DNA of 64,000 nucleotides from Chamaea fasciata (GCA_029207755.1 JARCOQ010000005.1:61515414-61579413), one strand, 5' to 3'. Counted from the first letter of the stretch, positions 38,601-53,600 are shown. Notes: a model not told the origin generated them from the letters alone. A program made the numbers and translations.

Positions 38601-41600
38601 TTTTGATATGTGAAAATCATTTTTGTCTTACACAAGCCAAATTTGTCAATGCAAGTAAAGCTCTGGTTAACGTTAAATATGAATATGTGTCTATTTCTTT
38701 TTTCTTAATTTGAGCAATTAGTAATACCTCTGTTTCCCAAATTCATCATGTAGATGGACTAGTTTTAGTTTGCTTTTCAGTTTGCTAGCCATTACACCGT
38801 GGAATACAGTGTTTATTCACATAAAGCAACACAATATAACAACTGTGTCTCAGCTAAAGGAAATTGCTACACTTTAAAACAGGAGTGCTGAAGATGTATG
38901 GCACACACTCAAACTACTTTACAGATCTGTGGTATTACATAGAATATTTTGAAGCAGGAACATCTTTTCTTGAAAGATCACACTATTAATTTTCTTACTT
39001 GTCTTCTATGAGGTAAATGTAAAATTCTACAAATGCCTTGCAGATCTCAAGAACTAGTTCCATTGGTCACCATTAGCTCTAAGTTCCCCAGTTAAGGGCA
39101 TCATTAACTCTTTCTTGCTTGTGACATTAGCAATAAAAGTTAACTATTAAACTTGCATTTTAACCTTTTTTGCCTTCAGTCAGTGGTTGGTACAAAACCA
39201 GCAAAATAAACTGTTGCAATGAAATGATACTGAGCAAAAGAAAGGTAAATCATATGTATCACACTCTGGCATCTGTCATGGCACCAGTAACATTTTATTT
39301 AAAACTTTTTGTTAGGTTACTAGACAGTTAAAAGGCTAATTAGCCTCCATCCTTTCTAAATCACAAAGGCCAGATTAATGATTGCTCAAACTGCAACAAT
39401 ATTGTAATAAAAGTGATAGCTATGTGGCTGACTATGCTTTTCTCTCTTAAAGCCCCTCTTAAAGCTCTGATTACTCATTTGCCAATGCAATCATTTTTAG
39501 ACAACCCAAAATGAACTCTGAATTGTTCGCTCTTAATATACTAGTAAACTATGGAGTTTGTTGTTCAGGTTTAAGAAATCTATGCATGAAGTAAGTCTTC
39601 AGGTCAGTAGTGGTCATTAAAAGTCACTGTTCTTCCAAGTCTGGGCTCGGTATTAAAGTTCTGGGAATACTGGTGCAGATCTAGCACCTGTCATATTTGT
39701 GTGCATGGGTACAACAAATTTTTGGTTCTTTTCCTGAAGCTTCAGCTCCTGAACTCCAATGAGTATTTGAGAACATCAGCTCTTGCTCAAGAGAGTTTAA
39801 TTCTCATACCTGCAGAGTGCAAAACTCCGAGGTTTCAATCTCAAAAGGCAATTCTTCCCTTCAAATGGAAGGGCTTGTGTCTGTCTAAAGCTTTATGGGT
39901 AAAGTGATCTCTTTGCTGTGTGGGGACAGAATGGGGGTCTGACACCGGATTTCTGACTGCTTGAGATTGACAGTACTGCTGCCGATCAAACATAATGCAC
40001 AGTGCTGGTGGGAGTGTTTACTGTGTCTTGGTGGTCGTTTGCTCCAGCCTAAAGCAGATATAAAATGCAGCATCATGAAGCGTCTTCTGGGTTTTTTCTG
40101 CACTGTGTATGTGTTGGCATCAACAGGGCTGTTGTAGGACTAGTAGCAGTTCCATTTATATTTGGCTCCCCTACAGATCAGATGGCCTCTTGGTTAGTAT
40201 GCTCAAAATCACTTTTTTTCTTTTTAATAAGAGAAAAGAAAAAAGAGTGATAATAAATGAATTTTCCTATTTTAATCAAACCCTGCATGTTCAGAACACA
40301 AAGCAGAGCAGATCGTTGCTCAATCACTATTGTTTTTGCTTATTTCAAAAAAGCAGTTCAGTTGAGTTCAGTCATATCTGAAAGAGACTTCATCTCTTGG
40401 AGTTCAATCCTGCAACCAGCTGAGGAAATTAATCATAAAGGACTGGGACCTAGGCAGGTATTAAAAAGCTAACTATGAAAACCTTTCACACTTAACTCAT
40501 TCCACCACAAGATTGGCAGTATCCTGGTTGACCTCATACATACTTACACACAGTCTGAAAGTCTGTTGTCATTTTCCATCCTTCCTCCCTGTCTTTGTAA
40601 TTAGGTCACTGAAAATAACAGCATCCCTTCCACAAAGGCAAAGAGAAGTGAGGCAAGTGTAGGTTCCCCAGAACATTCTGGAAAAAAATATTTGCACTGC
40701 TTTCTGTCATTCTGTAAATCCAGAGTAAAACCCAACATACTACTTTTGTTTCTAAACCATAACCTGCAAAAGAAAGGGAGTATTCCCTCGAGCAGCTGTG
40801 AGGTACTGTCCTGTAGTACCTCAGACAATTGTTGGTTAGGAGAATTAAACAAAGATATTCACAGCTCTCCCAGTGCAAGACCTACTTTCTGCATTTGTTT
40901 CTGTGACATCTGGACAAAGCACAAAGATTGTTACTCTCCAACCATTTCTTTTAATGTTGAACTGAGGTGGCTGCCAGTTAGATTTGAATACCAGGAGTGG
41001 CATCTCTCATCCAAGGAATTTGACTTCCCACAGGGAGCACATGAAACAACTTGCTGTCCTGGACTCACTCATTTTCATCAGACTATGATAAGATCCCCAG
41101 TATTTTTCAAAAAAAGAAAAGGACATTGTCAAAATGTCTGAGGCCAGTCAAATCACTATATTTGATAAAATGCAAAGGGTCTTTAGGCTCTGTTATTACT
41201 GCTTCTTATTAGAGCTAGGAAGGTCATGAGATTTTTGGATCAATGGCCAATTTTTTGTTGGAAAAAATAAAATCACGTCAAAGTAAAACTTTTGTTTTAC
41301 AGTGAAGTGCAAAAGTGGGAAAAAACCCCAAAACAATAATGCTACCTAGATATAAGTATTTGGGAGTTTTCACCCTCTGTTGTCCTTTCTTTTCTCTTTG
41401 TTTTTGCCTTTTGCTTTTAGGACTGTTTTGAAAGAAAGTTGCAAATTTTCTTTTGGAAGATAACACTGGGAAAATATGTTGACCTTTTGAAATTGAAATG
41501 TTTCATTAAAATATTCTGTAGACAAGTTGTTGATATTTTCAAAACTCTTTTGTTTTCAAATGAACCTATTTGGTAACAGCATAAGTACTACTGGTCCCTT

Positions 41601-44600
41601 CCACCTAAACTGTATTTTTTAGTAAAAGCAGGTTTCCTTAAACATTTTCCCATCTCAAAGAATCATGAATGTTTATTCATCCATGGCAACAGGAGCGAGC
41701 TTTTCTTCTTGGGGTCTTGGGGATCTCAGTGGTCCACTGCATCGGGAAGAGATGAAGACAGAAAATTCAAGTCAGTGGCAGAAAATGCAGGCATGTGAAA
41801 ACCGACCTATCACAAATACTCTTAGCCATAACACATCCAAGGATTTCTATCGTAAGAGCACCAAATCAAACCCTACTAAAGTATTTCAAGTTGGACTTAC
41901 CTTGTAAAGCTAAGAATGCCTTCACTCAGTTGTAGATCTAAGCATTTCCCATCAAAAACAAAAAATTGCCTGATTTTCCCAAATAAAATCACACACACCT
42001 GAAGAAAATTATGCAAATTTGATACAGGCTTTTCATTTCCCAAAGCCATGGAGTGGACACAGACCTGGGAGTACAATCACTTCCCCCTCTGAATTAAGCC
42101 CTTTCATACTACAGGAAGTCCTAGAATCCATACTGAAAAAAAAATTGAGTCACCTCCTGCAATTCCTTTTAGCTGAAGAAAAAGAGTCAAGAGTGCCCAG
42201 AGCCCCCCAAGCCAGTGTTCTTACTGGGTTAAATTCAGTGTTCTGGTCCTCATTTGCGGGGTAATCTCAGCCAGTATGGTCATGACCTCCAGCAAGAGCT
42301 ATGTTATACTGGAACAATAGATCTGTCAGCCTCCTGAGTGAAAGGGGTGTGTGCAAAGGACAAAGGTTTCTCAGCAGCTGGCTCATGAAACTGTAGTTCC
42401 TGCCTGGAAGGGATCAGGATGATTAAAAATCTCAGCACCTTCTAAGCAAAATGGAAAACCCACTTCTTTGCTTTGCTCTTCCCACAAATGCTCTACATGA
42501 CAAAAATAAATTAAGTCCAGTCTCTGCTGCCACTAAAAAAAAAAAAAAAAAAGAAAGAAACATTATTTGCAGGAAGGAAATGACTAGGCTATTTCTGTCT
42601 ATCTGCTTTCCATAATTTGGGGATCTTTGTAGTGTTGCCACTACAAGGGCTGGTATCTAATTGGGTGGAACAGGTACAAACTGCAAAAGGATTGAAGATC
42701 TTTATTTGCATAACACTATTTTTTTTTCTAATCCTTCATTGTTCTGATCATACTTTCTGCCTCAGTCCAGGCCTCAGAGCTGAGCAGGCCAGCAGCCCTC
42801 TCCATGTGAGAGAGACCTCAGGCTTTAGAGCATCATGCCTGAGAAATCTTAGCACTGGTGTTCTTCCATTTCTAAGTCCTATCCTAGTGCTTTGTTTTTT
42901 TCTGCAAAATTATTTCAACACCACACTGGAAGTCCACAGTGTGAACCATTCCAGATATGTTTCATTCTTCTGGATCCTTGCATCCCAAATGTGTTGATAT
43001 TTATGCCTGAGATACAGCTGGTCAGTGCACTTTCCATGATCATTGCCTGTTCGGTTGTTTTCCTATAACTGTCTCAAGGCATGGCACCTCTGTGGATGAC
43101 AGCCTGTGTTAACCGTGTTCCTTTGGCTCCTCTCTGTCTGCAGGGGCTATGCAATCCTATACGTGGTCACTCACCTACACTGTGACAACAGCTGCTGGGT
43201 CACCTGCTGAGAATTCCCAACAGCTGCCCTGCATGAGGAGCCCACATGTACCTTCATCGTCCGTCTCACACCGGATACCTGTTTATCCCCACAGAGAAGA
43301 ACATGGGTAAGGCACTTCCCAGGGTCTTGGGTTTTTCAATGTGTTTTTGGTGGGATCTGGACGAACTTCTGCTTAGGTGGGTTTTTTTGAAATACAGTAA
43401 AAGCTGTTTCTTGATGTAATTTTGTATTGCAAAGATGCTGGTATCATAATTCTTTGGCTGTTTTTGATATTCTATAATTATATTATGTCTTAGTTTTATA
43501 ATCTCATTTAATTCTATTCAAAACCACAGTAGGCCTGGAGGATATTTTCTAAAAGAGAAGGCTTAAGTAGATTTCTTCTCTGATTCCTGTTTTCCTGTGC
43601 CATGTTTGAAAAAACTAGATGTGCCTAGAGAACAACCCTACTATGCCATGTGTCAGGAGAGGCGATCCTTCTCTTTTGCTCAGCACTGCTGAGATCAAAT
43701 CTGGATCCAATTCTGTGCTCCCCAGTACCAGACAGACCCAGGTATACTGGAATAAGTCCAGAAAAGGGCCACTTTGAAGATAATTGTGGGACTGGACTGG
43801 CTGTCATACAGAGAGAGGCGCTGAGAGCTGAGGTTATCAGCAGGCAGAGAGGGCTCAGGGAGGGTCTTATCAGTCTGTATAAATACCTGCTGGGGGATGT
43901 AAAGAAGAAAAAGACAGGTTCTTTTCAGTGGTATTTAATGAAAGGGTAAGAACAAATAGAAGTACAAGAAATTGCGTTTAAACATAAATGAACAAAAAAC
44001 TTGTTTTACTGTAAGTGTGATCAAACACTGAGGCAGGTTGCCCAGAAAAGCTATGGAGTCTCCATCCTTGCTGATGTAGACACTCCAGCTGGACACGATC
44101 CTGGGCAGGCTGCTCTCATGGACCCTGCTTTGAGCAAGTGGCTTAGACTAGATAAACTCCACAGGTCCCTTCCAACCTCAGTGATTCAATGGCTACTCTT
44201 AATCTGCAGATGAAAAAATGTCCACAATTTGAAGATACAGACACATTATCATCATAACATTCTAATATTCTCCATCACCATAATTTCCTCAAGGCTCTCA
44301 ATTAAAATAATTACAGGTAAAAATGTATGTAACATAATTTCATCTGGAAAAACTTCAGACACTTGCTAAAGCTTTCAGTGCTGTTTTCATTAAGCAACAG
44401 CCCTTCTGTGCCATTCTCATGTGATTCAGTGCGTAACTCACAGATATCCATAACTAAAAAACCAATCACAAACTATTTTGGTGAAGAAGGAATAGACAAT
44501 AATGGCAAGATGAGCAAATGCCCAGGTGCTGCCATGATGCAAGAGGTTCAAAAGGTTTTACTGTGTTCCTCAGTCTTGTTGCAAACTCATTAACTTTGCA

Positions 44601-47600
44601 GAACTGTTTTCCCAGTGCGAAAGACTCTAAACTATTTGAAAGGGTATCAGTAGGTTAATTTGAACCCTGCACCTTCTTCCATCTTGGATGTGATTAGGTT
44701 TAGATATCTGTTTGATTGTCACTGCTAAGCCCTTACTGGGAAAAACTGGATAAGGAGAAAGGGAACATCTCTCTTATCCAGAACTATGACTGTTAGGTGC
44801 AAGCAGAAATAGAGCAGACAGAGGTTTGGGAGCTAAGAGTATTCAAGACTTGGAACAGAGCACAGTAAGGCAGTGTCTATGTTATACATATATGTCTGTA
44901 TATATATGAGAATTTGTCGTTTCTGCAGGAATCTCTTGCCTCTGGTGTTGGATTTTGGTGATTTGAGGAAACATTTTAATCTAGGTGAATCTGCTTTTCT
45001 GAAAGACAACAAAGATCAGATGTTCACATGTTCACAAAAATGGGGAGATTGCAGAAAAGTGTCCATGCGTCTTCTGTTAGTGAATGATTCAAACAATGGT
45101 GGCCAACAAACACTGACTCAATAGCTAAGGAAACTGCTTCCTCCTTTGCCCCACAATGTCCCTAGACAGGAGGCTGGGATACAACAAAGAAAGTAGACAG
45201 GTTCTTCAGCCTCACATCCCACTCCCTTATTGAGTTGGCTGTGCTAAAGCTGAACATTGTATGCTTCAGATTCAAACTAATTCACTTCTGTCCCTCCCAA
45301 TGAAGGAACATCTGACTGCAGTACAAGGAGACAGTTGAACTCATTGTAGTTCTTCAAGTCAGGGTTTACCATACCTCCTCAGCCTGGACAGCAATTTACT
45401 GGGAACATGGCATTAGATAACAATAAAAGGGAAAGGCACCTTCTCCTCAGAAAGTGCAGAGCTGGGTACGCAGTTTAAAATCAGTCACAGAAACATGCTG
45501 GGGCTCTTTATTTGATGTTGTGCTGGACACACACTTTCACTAGTGGCATATCCTTCCCATCTGAGCTGGAAAATATCTTTTTCAAAAAGATTGAAAATAT
45601 CATCCTCCTATTAAAAAAAAAAACAACCAAACCAAAAAAACAAAAACAATGGTATGTTTCACAAAAGTCGTGGAATGATTAGTGGGAATAAATTATTGTG
45701 CATACTAAAAGTGGTTTTTGATGTATTTTAGATACACAGGAAGTTACAACTATGGTAGCTACAGTAACCAGCATCCCCATCCAATGCAGAGTCAGTATCC
45801 ATCCTTACCACATGATACTGCTATTTCTGGACCACTTCACTACTCAGCTTACCACAGAAGCTCTTCACAGGTAATCTGCATTTATTACTTGGTGATAGTT
45901 GTTATAACATTTAAAATAATTCAGTTTGTAAATTTATCGGCATACTAGCTGTCTGAATCAATAAGCAGTCTAGATATTGATGACTCCTATTTTTTTAATT
46001 TTCTAATATTACCTAGGTATCTTTTAATTTTAGTGGAGGTCATAAGTAGTTTTAGATTGTCAGTATAAAGTATTAACTCTAAAATCCAGCAGTCTGGATC
46101 ATGGCAAGTGTTTCTGTTTTAAGGAGTAGCTAAAGCAAAAACGAATATAACTACTTGTATGATTTTTAGGTGTTGGGAGCAGGAAGAGATCCCTAAGAAG
46201 AAATAAAAGTGTTTTCTTTTAGCTGAAGATGAAGAGGCCATAGTGAATTCTTGTGGGGTCTCTGCTTCTGAGGATACTCATGTTTAGGAATGTGCCAAAG
46301 CAGTGAGCTCTGCATACAATTTGAATAACTTTAGGACACCACTGCAGAGGTAGTTTAAGCTGTATCCTATAGTTTCCTCCTACAATGCTGAGAAATTTTA
46401 TCAGTAACTCTTCCACCTCATGAAACTGAGCCAGTAGGAGCCAGCACAGATTAGATGTGAAGATCAGATCTGGAAAAAGTTCCAAAGTAGTGCCACAGTC
46501 GGAGGGCTTTAGTGCCTCCTGCAGCAGGTGCTTCCTCAGTGTGGGCAGCTGCTCTCTGGGCTCTCTGCTGGAAGATTAGCAAGGGGCAGATACAGGGAGG
46601 AGGTGATGATGTTGGGGTATTCCACCCACATGGCACCACTTACCCTTTACTGGAAATTTATAGAAGTGTATCAGGGACTGTCACGCTTAACGATCATCAC
46701 TGGACTGCAACAGTTTCGTACCAGATGCAAAGATGTGAATTTGATAGTGCTTTGAAACTGAGCACACAAAAGCTGCATCTCATTCTGGTCTTTGGAATCA
46801 GTCAGCCACATGACCTTAGAGGAGTCATTTCTCCTTTTATGCTTCATTTTCCCTAGCTGTAAGATAAGAATCATGGTATTGATCTGCTTAAAGCTTTTTG
46901 ACATCTGTACAAACCCAACATGCTCAGCAGTGGCTCCCTGGCTTATGGAAAGAACAAGCTACAACTTCTCACCCATTTGTGTAGAACTTGGTCCATCAGA
47001 CTACGTGAGACGTCGGCTTTGTCTAAGGGTTTTTGCAGCTGCTCTACCTTCAGCAGGAAAGTGAATGAACATATTAGTGCAGTGTCCTAGGACAGGTTTG
47101 TTTTCCTCGATTTTGCAATATGGGTCTTACCCTGCTATCTCAAGAAACAAGGAAAGCAAATCAAGATCAATACATTTATAGTTTACTCTTATCCTGGTTA
47201 ACAAGCTGTATGCAAACAGTAGTAAACATTGAACTCAGGCAAATATCTTTCATACTGTAGTAGGCTCTCTCTCTACAAGTGCGGATGTCAGATCATTTTT
47301 TCCTCTTTTGCTAGTCTTTGAACTGTCCTGAAAACATGTGAAGAACAGCTATGCTTTAATGATCACAATTTAAAGGAAAATTATTTCAATTTCTATGTGG
47401 CATGTTCTTTCTCGTGCTGCTTATAAACTGAGATGGAATTGCACAGCAGGACACAGCCAAAAAAACCCTGTTCCTGTTCTGTATTGACAACCTTACTTCT
47501 GAAAAATTATCTAGAAGTCTTCAACAGTTTGATATAGAATTTGCTGACAGTCTTTTTAAGGCTAGATTAGCATCTTTAAAATGCCTGTCCTGATAATAAG

Positions 47601-50600
47601 CCCTTTCTTAGCTACTTTTAACAAAAAAAAAAGTTCATAAAATGTCCCTAATAAGATGTTAGGGAACTTTTCTTTTTCTAGTGGTCTTTGTGAGGGAGAA
47701 ATGTTGCAAGCAGTTGCAGTAGAACTCATGATGTTGCAAAACAAAAATAAAGAAAGACAAATTTACAATGAATATATCAACAGCTGCTACTATACTGAAA
47801 CCAAAGGAGCTGCAACGTGCAGAGCTGTGGGAGTATAATCAGCTGGGAAGAGGAGGCATTGACCATAACTTTCAAAAGAACTCTTTGTTATAATCTACAT
47901 TCTGGCCAAATACAGAACTTTGGCTCAACTTTAGCAACTATTCTACCATGCTCTTTAGGACAGTGTCCAGGGATTAACTCCAATGAAAAACCCCCAAACA
48001 TCTCTGTGTGTGGTAAATTCTCTACAAACATGGATTCAGGGAGAGCCCTTGTCCCAGACAAGGGTCTGAGCCAAAGCAGGTGATATGTAGTTGCGGTGGA
48101 GTTTAAGCTGAGCTATTAATAACTATTTTGGTCTTGAAGAACATCATATTCAACCTCTTTCTGTGGAAGAGAGTGACACATTCCAGGTTTTATCAGCTAC
48201 TTCAAGAGTTTTGTCATTGGAATCTTTAGAGTGAGGCTGCGCTGGGGAAGAAGTCACATAGACGTACATATTTTACTATTTACTATTTTGCTATTTACTA
48301 TTAACTATTACTTTATAGCTCTCAAATAGTGCAGAGGGGGGTCTGGCATTATAGGCTAATTCCCACTGATCTTTTTGATGACAGGAACAGTCTGTTCAAA
48401 CCTTGGTCTTAATCTGAATTTTTTCTTCCCTCACCATCTGTGAATAATTCTCAGAACAGCTCCTTACTTGTTATTCCAGGCCTGATTGCTCATTTCTTGA
48501 CTTGGCCTACTGGCCAGGAGCCTGGCAGACAAATGAAAAATGATCTACAGATTAATCTGTTACCACCTAATTCTCTAAGCCATAGTGCAGGAGTGCATAC
48601 AATACTCCAATGCTGCTCCACCATCACATAGCAGGGGACTGTTTAGTATGTGTGTGTGTGTGTACATAAACACATCTATACTGAGACTTTATTTCATCAG
48701 CTCTTTATTTCATCTGCTTCTGCAGTTTTAGGTACTGGGTGCCAGGGTAGAAAATAGGCAACAACTCCATCTAAAAGCCTCCGAGAGGTCTCATCAACCT
48801 ATGTTGAGTTTAGCAGAGAGTTACAACACCTTCACAAAGCGGAACCTGATCCAGCTCCACAGTGTAGGCCTGACTGACTTCTGAGCACAGCTTTTATATG
48901 CAATGTTCATCCTGGTTGGACAGGTCTTAATCCTCTTTCAGGCTATCCAAAGTATTTCAATTCACATAGTTTTACCTTTTCCTTAGACACAAACTAAGTC
49001 ATGCTGCAGCAATTTTTCTTGGTAAATTTCAAGGCTAACACTTTTAGTAGGAAGAAAAGCTAGAGAAATCTGCAGCAGTATACATGTTAACGTATCTGGT
49101 AACATACAAAGATGCACCTCTTTAACTATAAGTACCCTAATGTGTAGTTGTAGTTAATCACACTGTAGCTTCAGTTATCCAGGTCTTATCTCTAGCAACA
49201 ACCAGAAACGTGTGGAGGAAAAAGTCTTAGAAGTAGGGTGAGTAGAAGGGGACCCTTTCACCAGTGTAGCTATGATGACTTTGTCAAGAGCTGACCTAGG
49301 GATATCCTGAGTAGGAAGCAGCAGTTGGAATGATGTCTTTTGTTGCAAACCACTCTCCATTACCCTGTCTTTGAGCTTTTTTGTACATACAGACTTTGTC
49401 AGGGGTTGCATGAAACACTCATTCTCTTGTTAATTTTATGTCTGTTATCTCATAATTGCATTGGGTGCCCTAAGGTTTTTTGGGTGATGAGGAATAGTGA
49501 ATATTCATTCCCCGTTTATCTATTCTCACCATTCAAAACATGGTAGATCTTCATCATTCCTTCCTCACCTCCTCCCTCACCATCTCACTTGCAGAATTAA
49601 GTGTTATCATCTCTTTAGTTTCTGTTGTGACAGGTGCTCTGTGCACAGGAGTTGTCCAAGGTCTGCAGGGCAGGTGTAGTCTGAGGAGGGTGTGAATGTC
49701 CTGTTCTCTTAGTTGTGCTGAGTGGGGAACCTGATGGAGCTGGAGCTCCCCTCCAGCCTTTCTGTGCAAACCTGATCTCAGAGTAGGCAGGAGGGACTCA
49801 GTCACGAAGCTGCCAGATCAGCCACCTAGATTGGAGAATCCCTCCTAGATGCCACACTAAACACTAAACAAAGCCTCATTTTACCTTTTCTCCTTTGCCA
49901 CTTCCAAAATGCAACAACCATCTCCAAACAGTTGATCTCAGGTGACAGAGAGCTATAGAAGTAGCATAGCAATGTTTTGTCCTTTTGTACCATGCAGGTT
50001 CTACCTTAAACACATGAATGAATCTATTTATTTATTTATTTGTTTGTTTATGCTGCCTTCAAGCTGCATTTATGAAGATCAGAGTTTATTTCCATGGCCT
50101 GGACAGAACAAATCACTCTGGAAAATTCTACAGCAGCACAATCTGCTGTTAAGCAGTAGATCAGATCTGCACTTCTCAGAGGCCCAGAGCACAGTGTTTG
50201 GGCCATAGTTAAAGGAAATTTAAGCAGTGTTTGTGTCACCCTGATCTTTTTCAGCCTTCTAATGTTTGCATTTTTGTAGTGGAGTTTCTCACAGATTTTC
50301 AGGTAAGCAAAGTGATACTTACATTTCTCTATTGAGGAGGGACAATTAATGGACTTCTAGTTTGACCAGTGGGATTGGAGAGGTGGCAATCTCATTGTCT
50401 AATCCCTGGTCATTGTCCAAAATCTATATAAGTCAAAGTTGAAAAATAAACTTCCCTTTTTTTGCCCTGACGACCTGATGGTGTGCGTGTGGTTCGTTTC
50501 ATGTCTTATAGTGACATGTTTGGTGTCTCACTCTCCTGAACTGCTCTGGGGAGTGCAGTGGTCTCATATAACTTCCCAGGGTGCAGCATGCAGCTCTACT

Positions 50601-53600
50601 CAGTTTTTTGTAAAATACTGCATGCCACAATTCCACTAAACCATGTCTTCCCTTCATATACCTCTGCAGCAGGATTTGCTAGAAGCAGTGCTGGAAGACA
50701 GTAGTAACTCTTTTTGTGGCAGTGGGGGAGCCAAGGAAATCTCTCAGACAGAGCCCATGCTTTCGTGTCCATTCGTGTTGTTTTGGCTCAACTATTTTGG
50801 AAAAAAAAAAAAAAAAAAAAAGATGGGAAAAAGTTCTCAATCCTCCAGCACACACACATTATAAACTCATGACTATACCAATGCAGTAAGAATAACACCC
50901 TCCCCAATAACCACTCTGTCATCAAACAGCTGGTAATGACAGAAAGACAAAAATACTGCCCAAATCCCACCCATGCAGCAAAAGTCATTGTTCCCAACTG
51001 CATGGCTTCATAAGGGCCTTGAGACTGTTAGCATGTAATTGAAGTAATTATGTATTGAATGCAACAGGAAACAGATGTCTAAACTTCTTTTGAGATAATT
51101 ACAAATAGCATTTTCCAAAGGCTCCAAATGCCACTCCCAAAAGTACCAAAATCACTTAGATGGACTTCAAAGTTTCACTCAGCTTAATTAACAGATTCAA
51201 TAAGGTTCAGTTTGTGGAGAAAAGGGTCAGATTAAAGGTTATAAAGATGCAATTAATCAATAGTTTCAATTATGTCATTTTATAAGATTTAAGTGAAATT
51301 AATTTATGGGCAGCTCTCCACAATTCAGTAGTTTCTGGTGTGTGTTATTTGCAAATCCTAAAGTAGTGGCTAACATGCAACATGAATATAACATCCAGCG
51401 AAAGTGGGAACTAATACAATACAAAGTCAGAGCCACATTCATAAGGAAAATATTTTGCTGTTTGGACATTGAAACCTTTCACTTCCATGTATAAGTGGTT
51501 GGTGAGTTGAAAATAAGGATAAAGAGATTATTCTCCATCCTTTCGCTGCAGAAACTCAGCCTTCACTTCATAGTATTTTCTTCAACACTGTATTTTCTAA
51601 AATAATACTAAAAGAAATTGAATTAATTTTACTTTTTTGGGCAAGGCCTTAACAATAATCTGCTCAAAGTCTCACAGGCTTAAAGGACTTCTTGTCTAGG
51701 TCTAATGGCAGCAGTATTAACAAGTGTGAGTCAACCCAGAAAATGGTAATTTCCTGTCAAGGGTCCTCCAACAAATGTCGCTTTTATATCTGGCAAAGAT
51801 CACTAGGCCCCAGTGTTTTGAGTTCAGCTTAAGCACTCTTCATTGAACCGGATGTAGAGTGTGAAAGGTGATTCAGGCAGCATGGGCAGGCATCCGCCCA
51901 GATGGCTCTGCTTTGGACACTCCAACAAGGCTGAATAGATGCTTCACTGGGTGAGTTAATAGTCAGGCAGGGGCCAATGAGTACTTTAAAAATATTGTCT
52001 TTCAATAGTCTCTTCACTGTAGGGAAAAAGAAGCCACTGAGTCATTTGTGATTAGCTGACCTACCGTTACAAAACTTTCCATCTTGCATTCAGTCATAAC
52101 AGAATTTATTGTAAAATACTGGATATTTAGAGTCCATGTTATTTTCAAGCCATTACTCTTTTTACATTCATGACACATTCATAAACACAGCTGCATTGGG
52201 TGCAGTTGATGAAAAGGAAAAGCAGCACACTGTATCCTGTCCCCTCATGCACAGCCATTCCCCTGCCTTCTCAGAAAGCCTAAGCATGGCCTCTGGGCTG
52301 CACATTGGAGGAGGAAGATCTTTCTTTCCCCAGTGCATCCTGAAGTTCATTCTGGGAGCCAAGATTTCATTCACTCAGTGGCACAAGTTTTGTGGTTCCA
52401 AATGACCAAAAAGACAATGTGGCTTCCCCACATGCTGCTGTGTACAACAAGGAGACCCACCACAATATTCCCAGAGTTCCTTCTCTTCTTCTTGATGATA
52501 GGTGGATATTTTTGCAGTCTACAGATTTTCAAATAGCAAATTATCCTGGCTGAAGACAGGGATTTCTCTTGGCATTTGTAAGGGATATGAAAGCATGTAA
52601 TTCCCCTGTTAGAAGTCACAACTTTAGTTTCAAAACCTCAAAGGAAAATTGCACTGAGTCAGGAGGGCAAAGACTTCTGTTATGGTTAACAACAGAATAG
52701 ATTCATTATCTCACTGGGAAGAAGACAAGAGAGAATCACTGGTGTATTACGGCAGAAGTCTAGGGTAACCCTGGTTTAAGTACACTCTTTAGTACAAGAA
52801 TCTACAGTGATTTCAAGTACAGATCAATGGGTAATAAAGGCAAAGACCACCATAACTGGTATCAAGCAAAACACTACTGAAGACAAAGAGGAAAGTTTTT
52901 AGCTTGGGCGACACATTGCTTCAAAGCTTGAGATTCATCATTGCTGATCATTGAAAGTTCTCGTCTTCAATGAAAGCTTTTGGAAAGCCACCAAGTCTGA
53001 AAACCTGATTCTCCTTCAAAGGAATATAAGGCTTTTTACACTCAGTATGTAAGCTCTGCTAAACTTTCCTACTGAAAAAAACTTTCTCTGGGGTGAAAAT
53101 GGAAATTTAGATAGTGTTGTATAGACCTGTTGTAAGTGTTGCCAGGACAGCTTTTTCTGGCAACTGGATTAGCAGAACAGTGTTGAAATGTCGATGTTCC
53201 AGGGTGGTGGTGCAGTTAAACAGCCTGTTTCAGCAGCTGTAATGGCACAGGTAGATTCAGCCTGTGTGGTGATGGGAAGTAGAGGCTAGATAATACCTTT
53301 GATGTCTTCCCTCTCGTCTGCCTACTGGCCTGTCTCTCCAGGACACACAGGGATGTGCTAAATCACTAACTACAGTACGTTGGTCAGAAAGTTTTCTTTT
53401 TCTCCTCTCTAGACAAGAGTGGCCAGCGTGTAGCTCTGAGCTGCCTGAGGCTCGTGAACTGTTCAAATACGTTTGCCAAGGCTGGGCTGCCTTCCTGGCT
53501 GTGGTCTGAAGGGAGACAGCACAAACTCCTCATGGAGACACTCCGGCAATTGCCTTGGGCTTACGTAACAGTTGCTTATGCAACTAATTAACCCCGGGTC

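Larger units (their letters stand above)
37028..43143 (+). other. RFX4: RFX4 intron 12 (6.1 kb)
   Basis: It holds a poly-A run of 18 (42,535-42,552) and a compact candidate regulatory cluster (about 39,325-39,425). Several open frames (for example 40,692-41,141) have no recognisable homology or splice support. No gene was identified. Confidence 0.8.
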
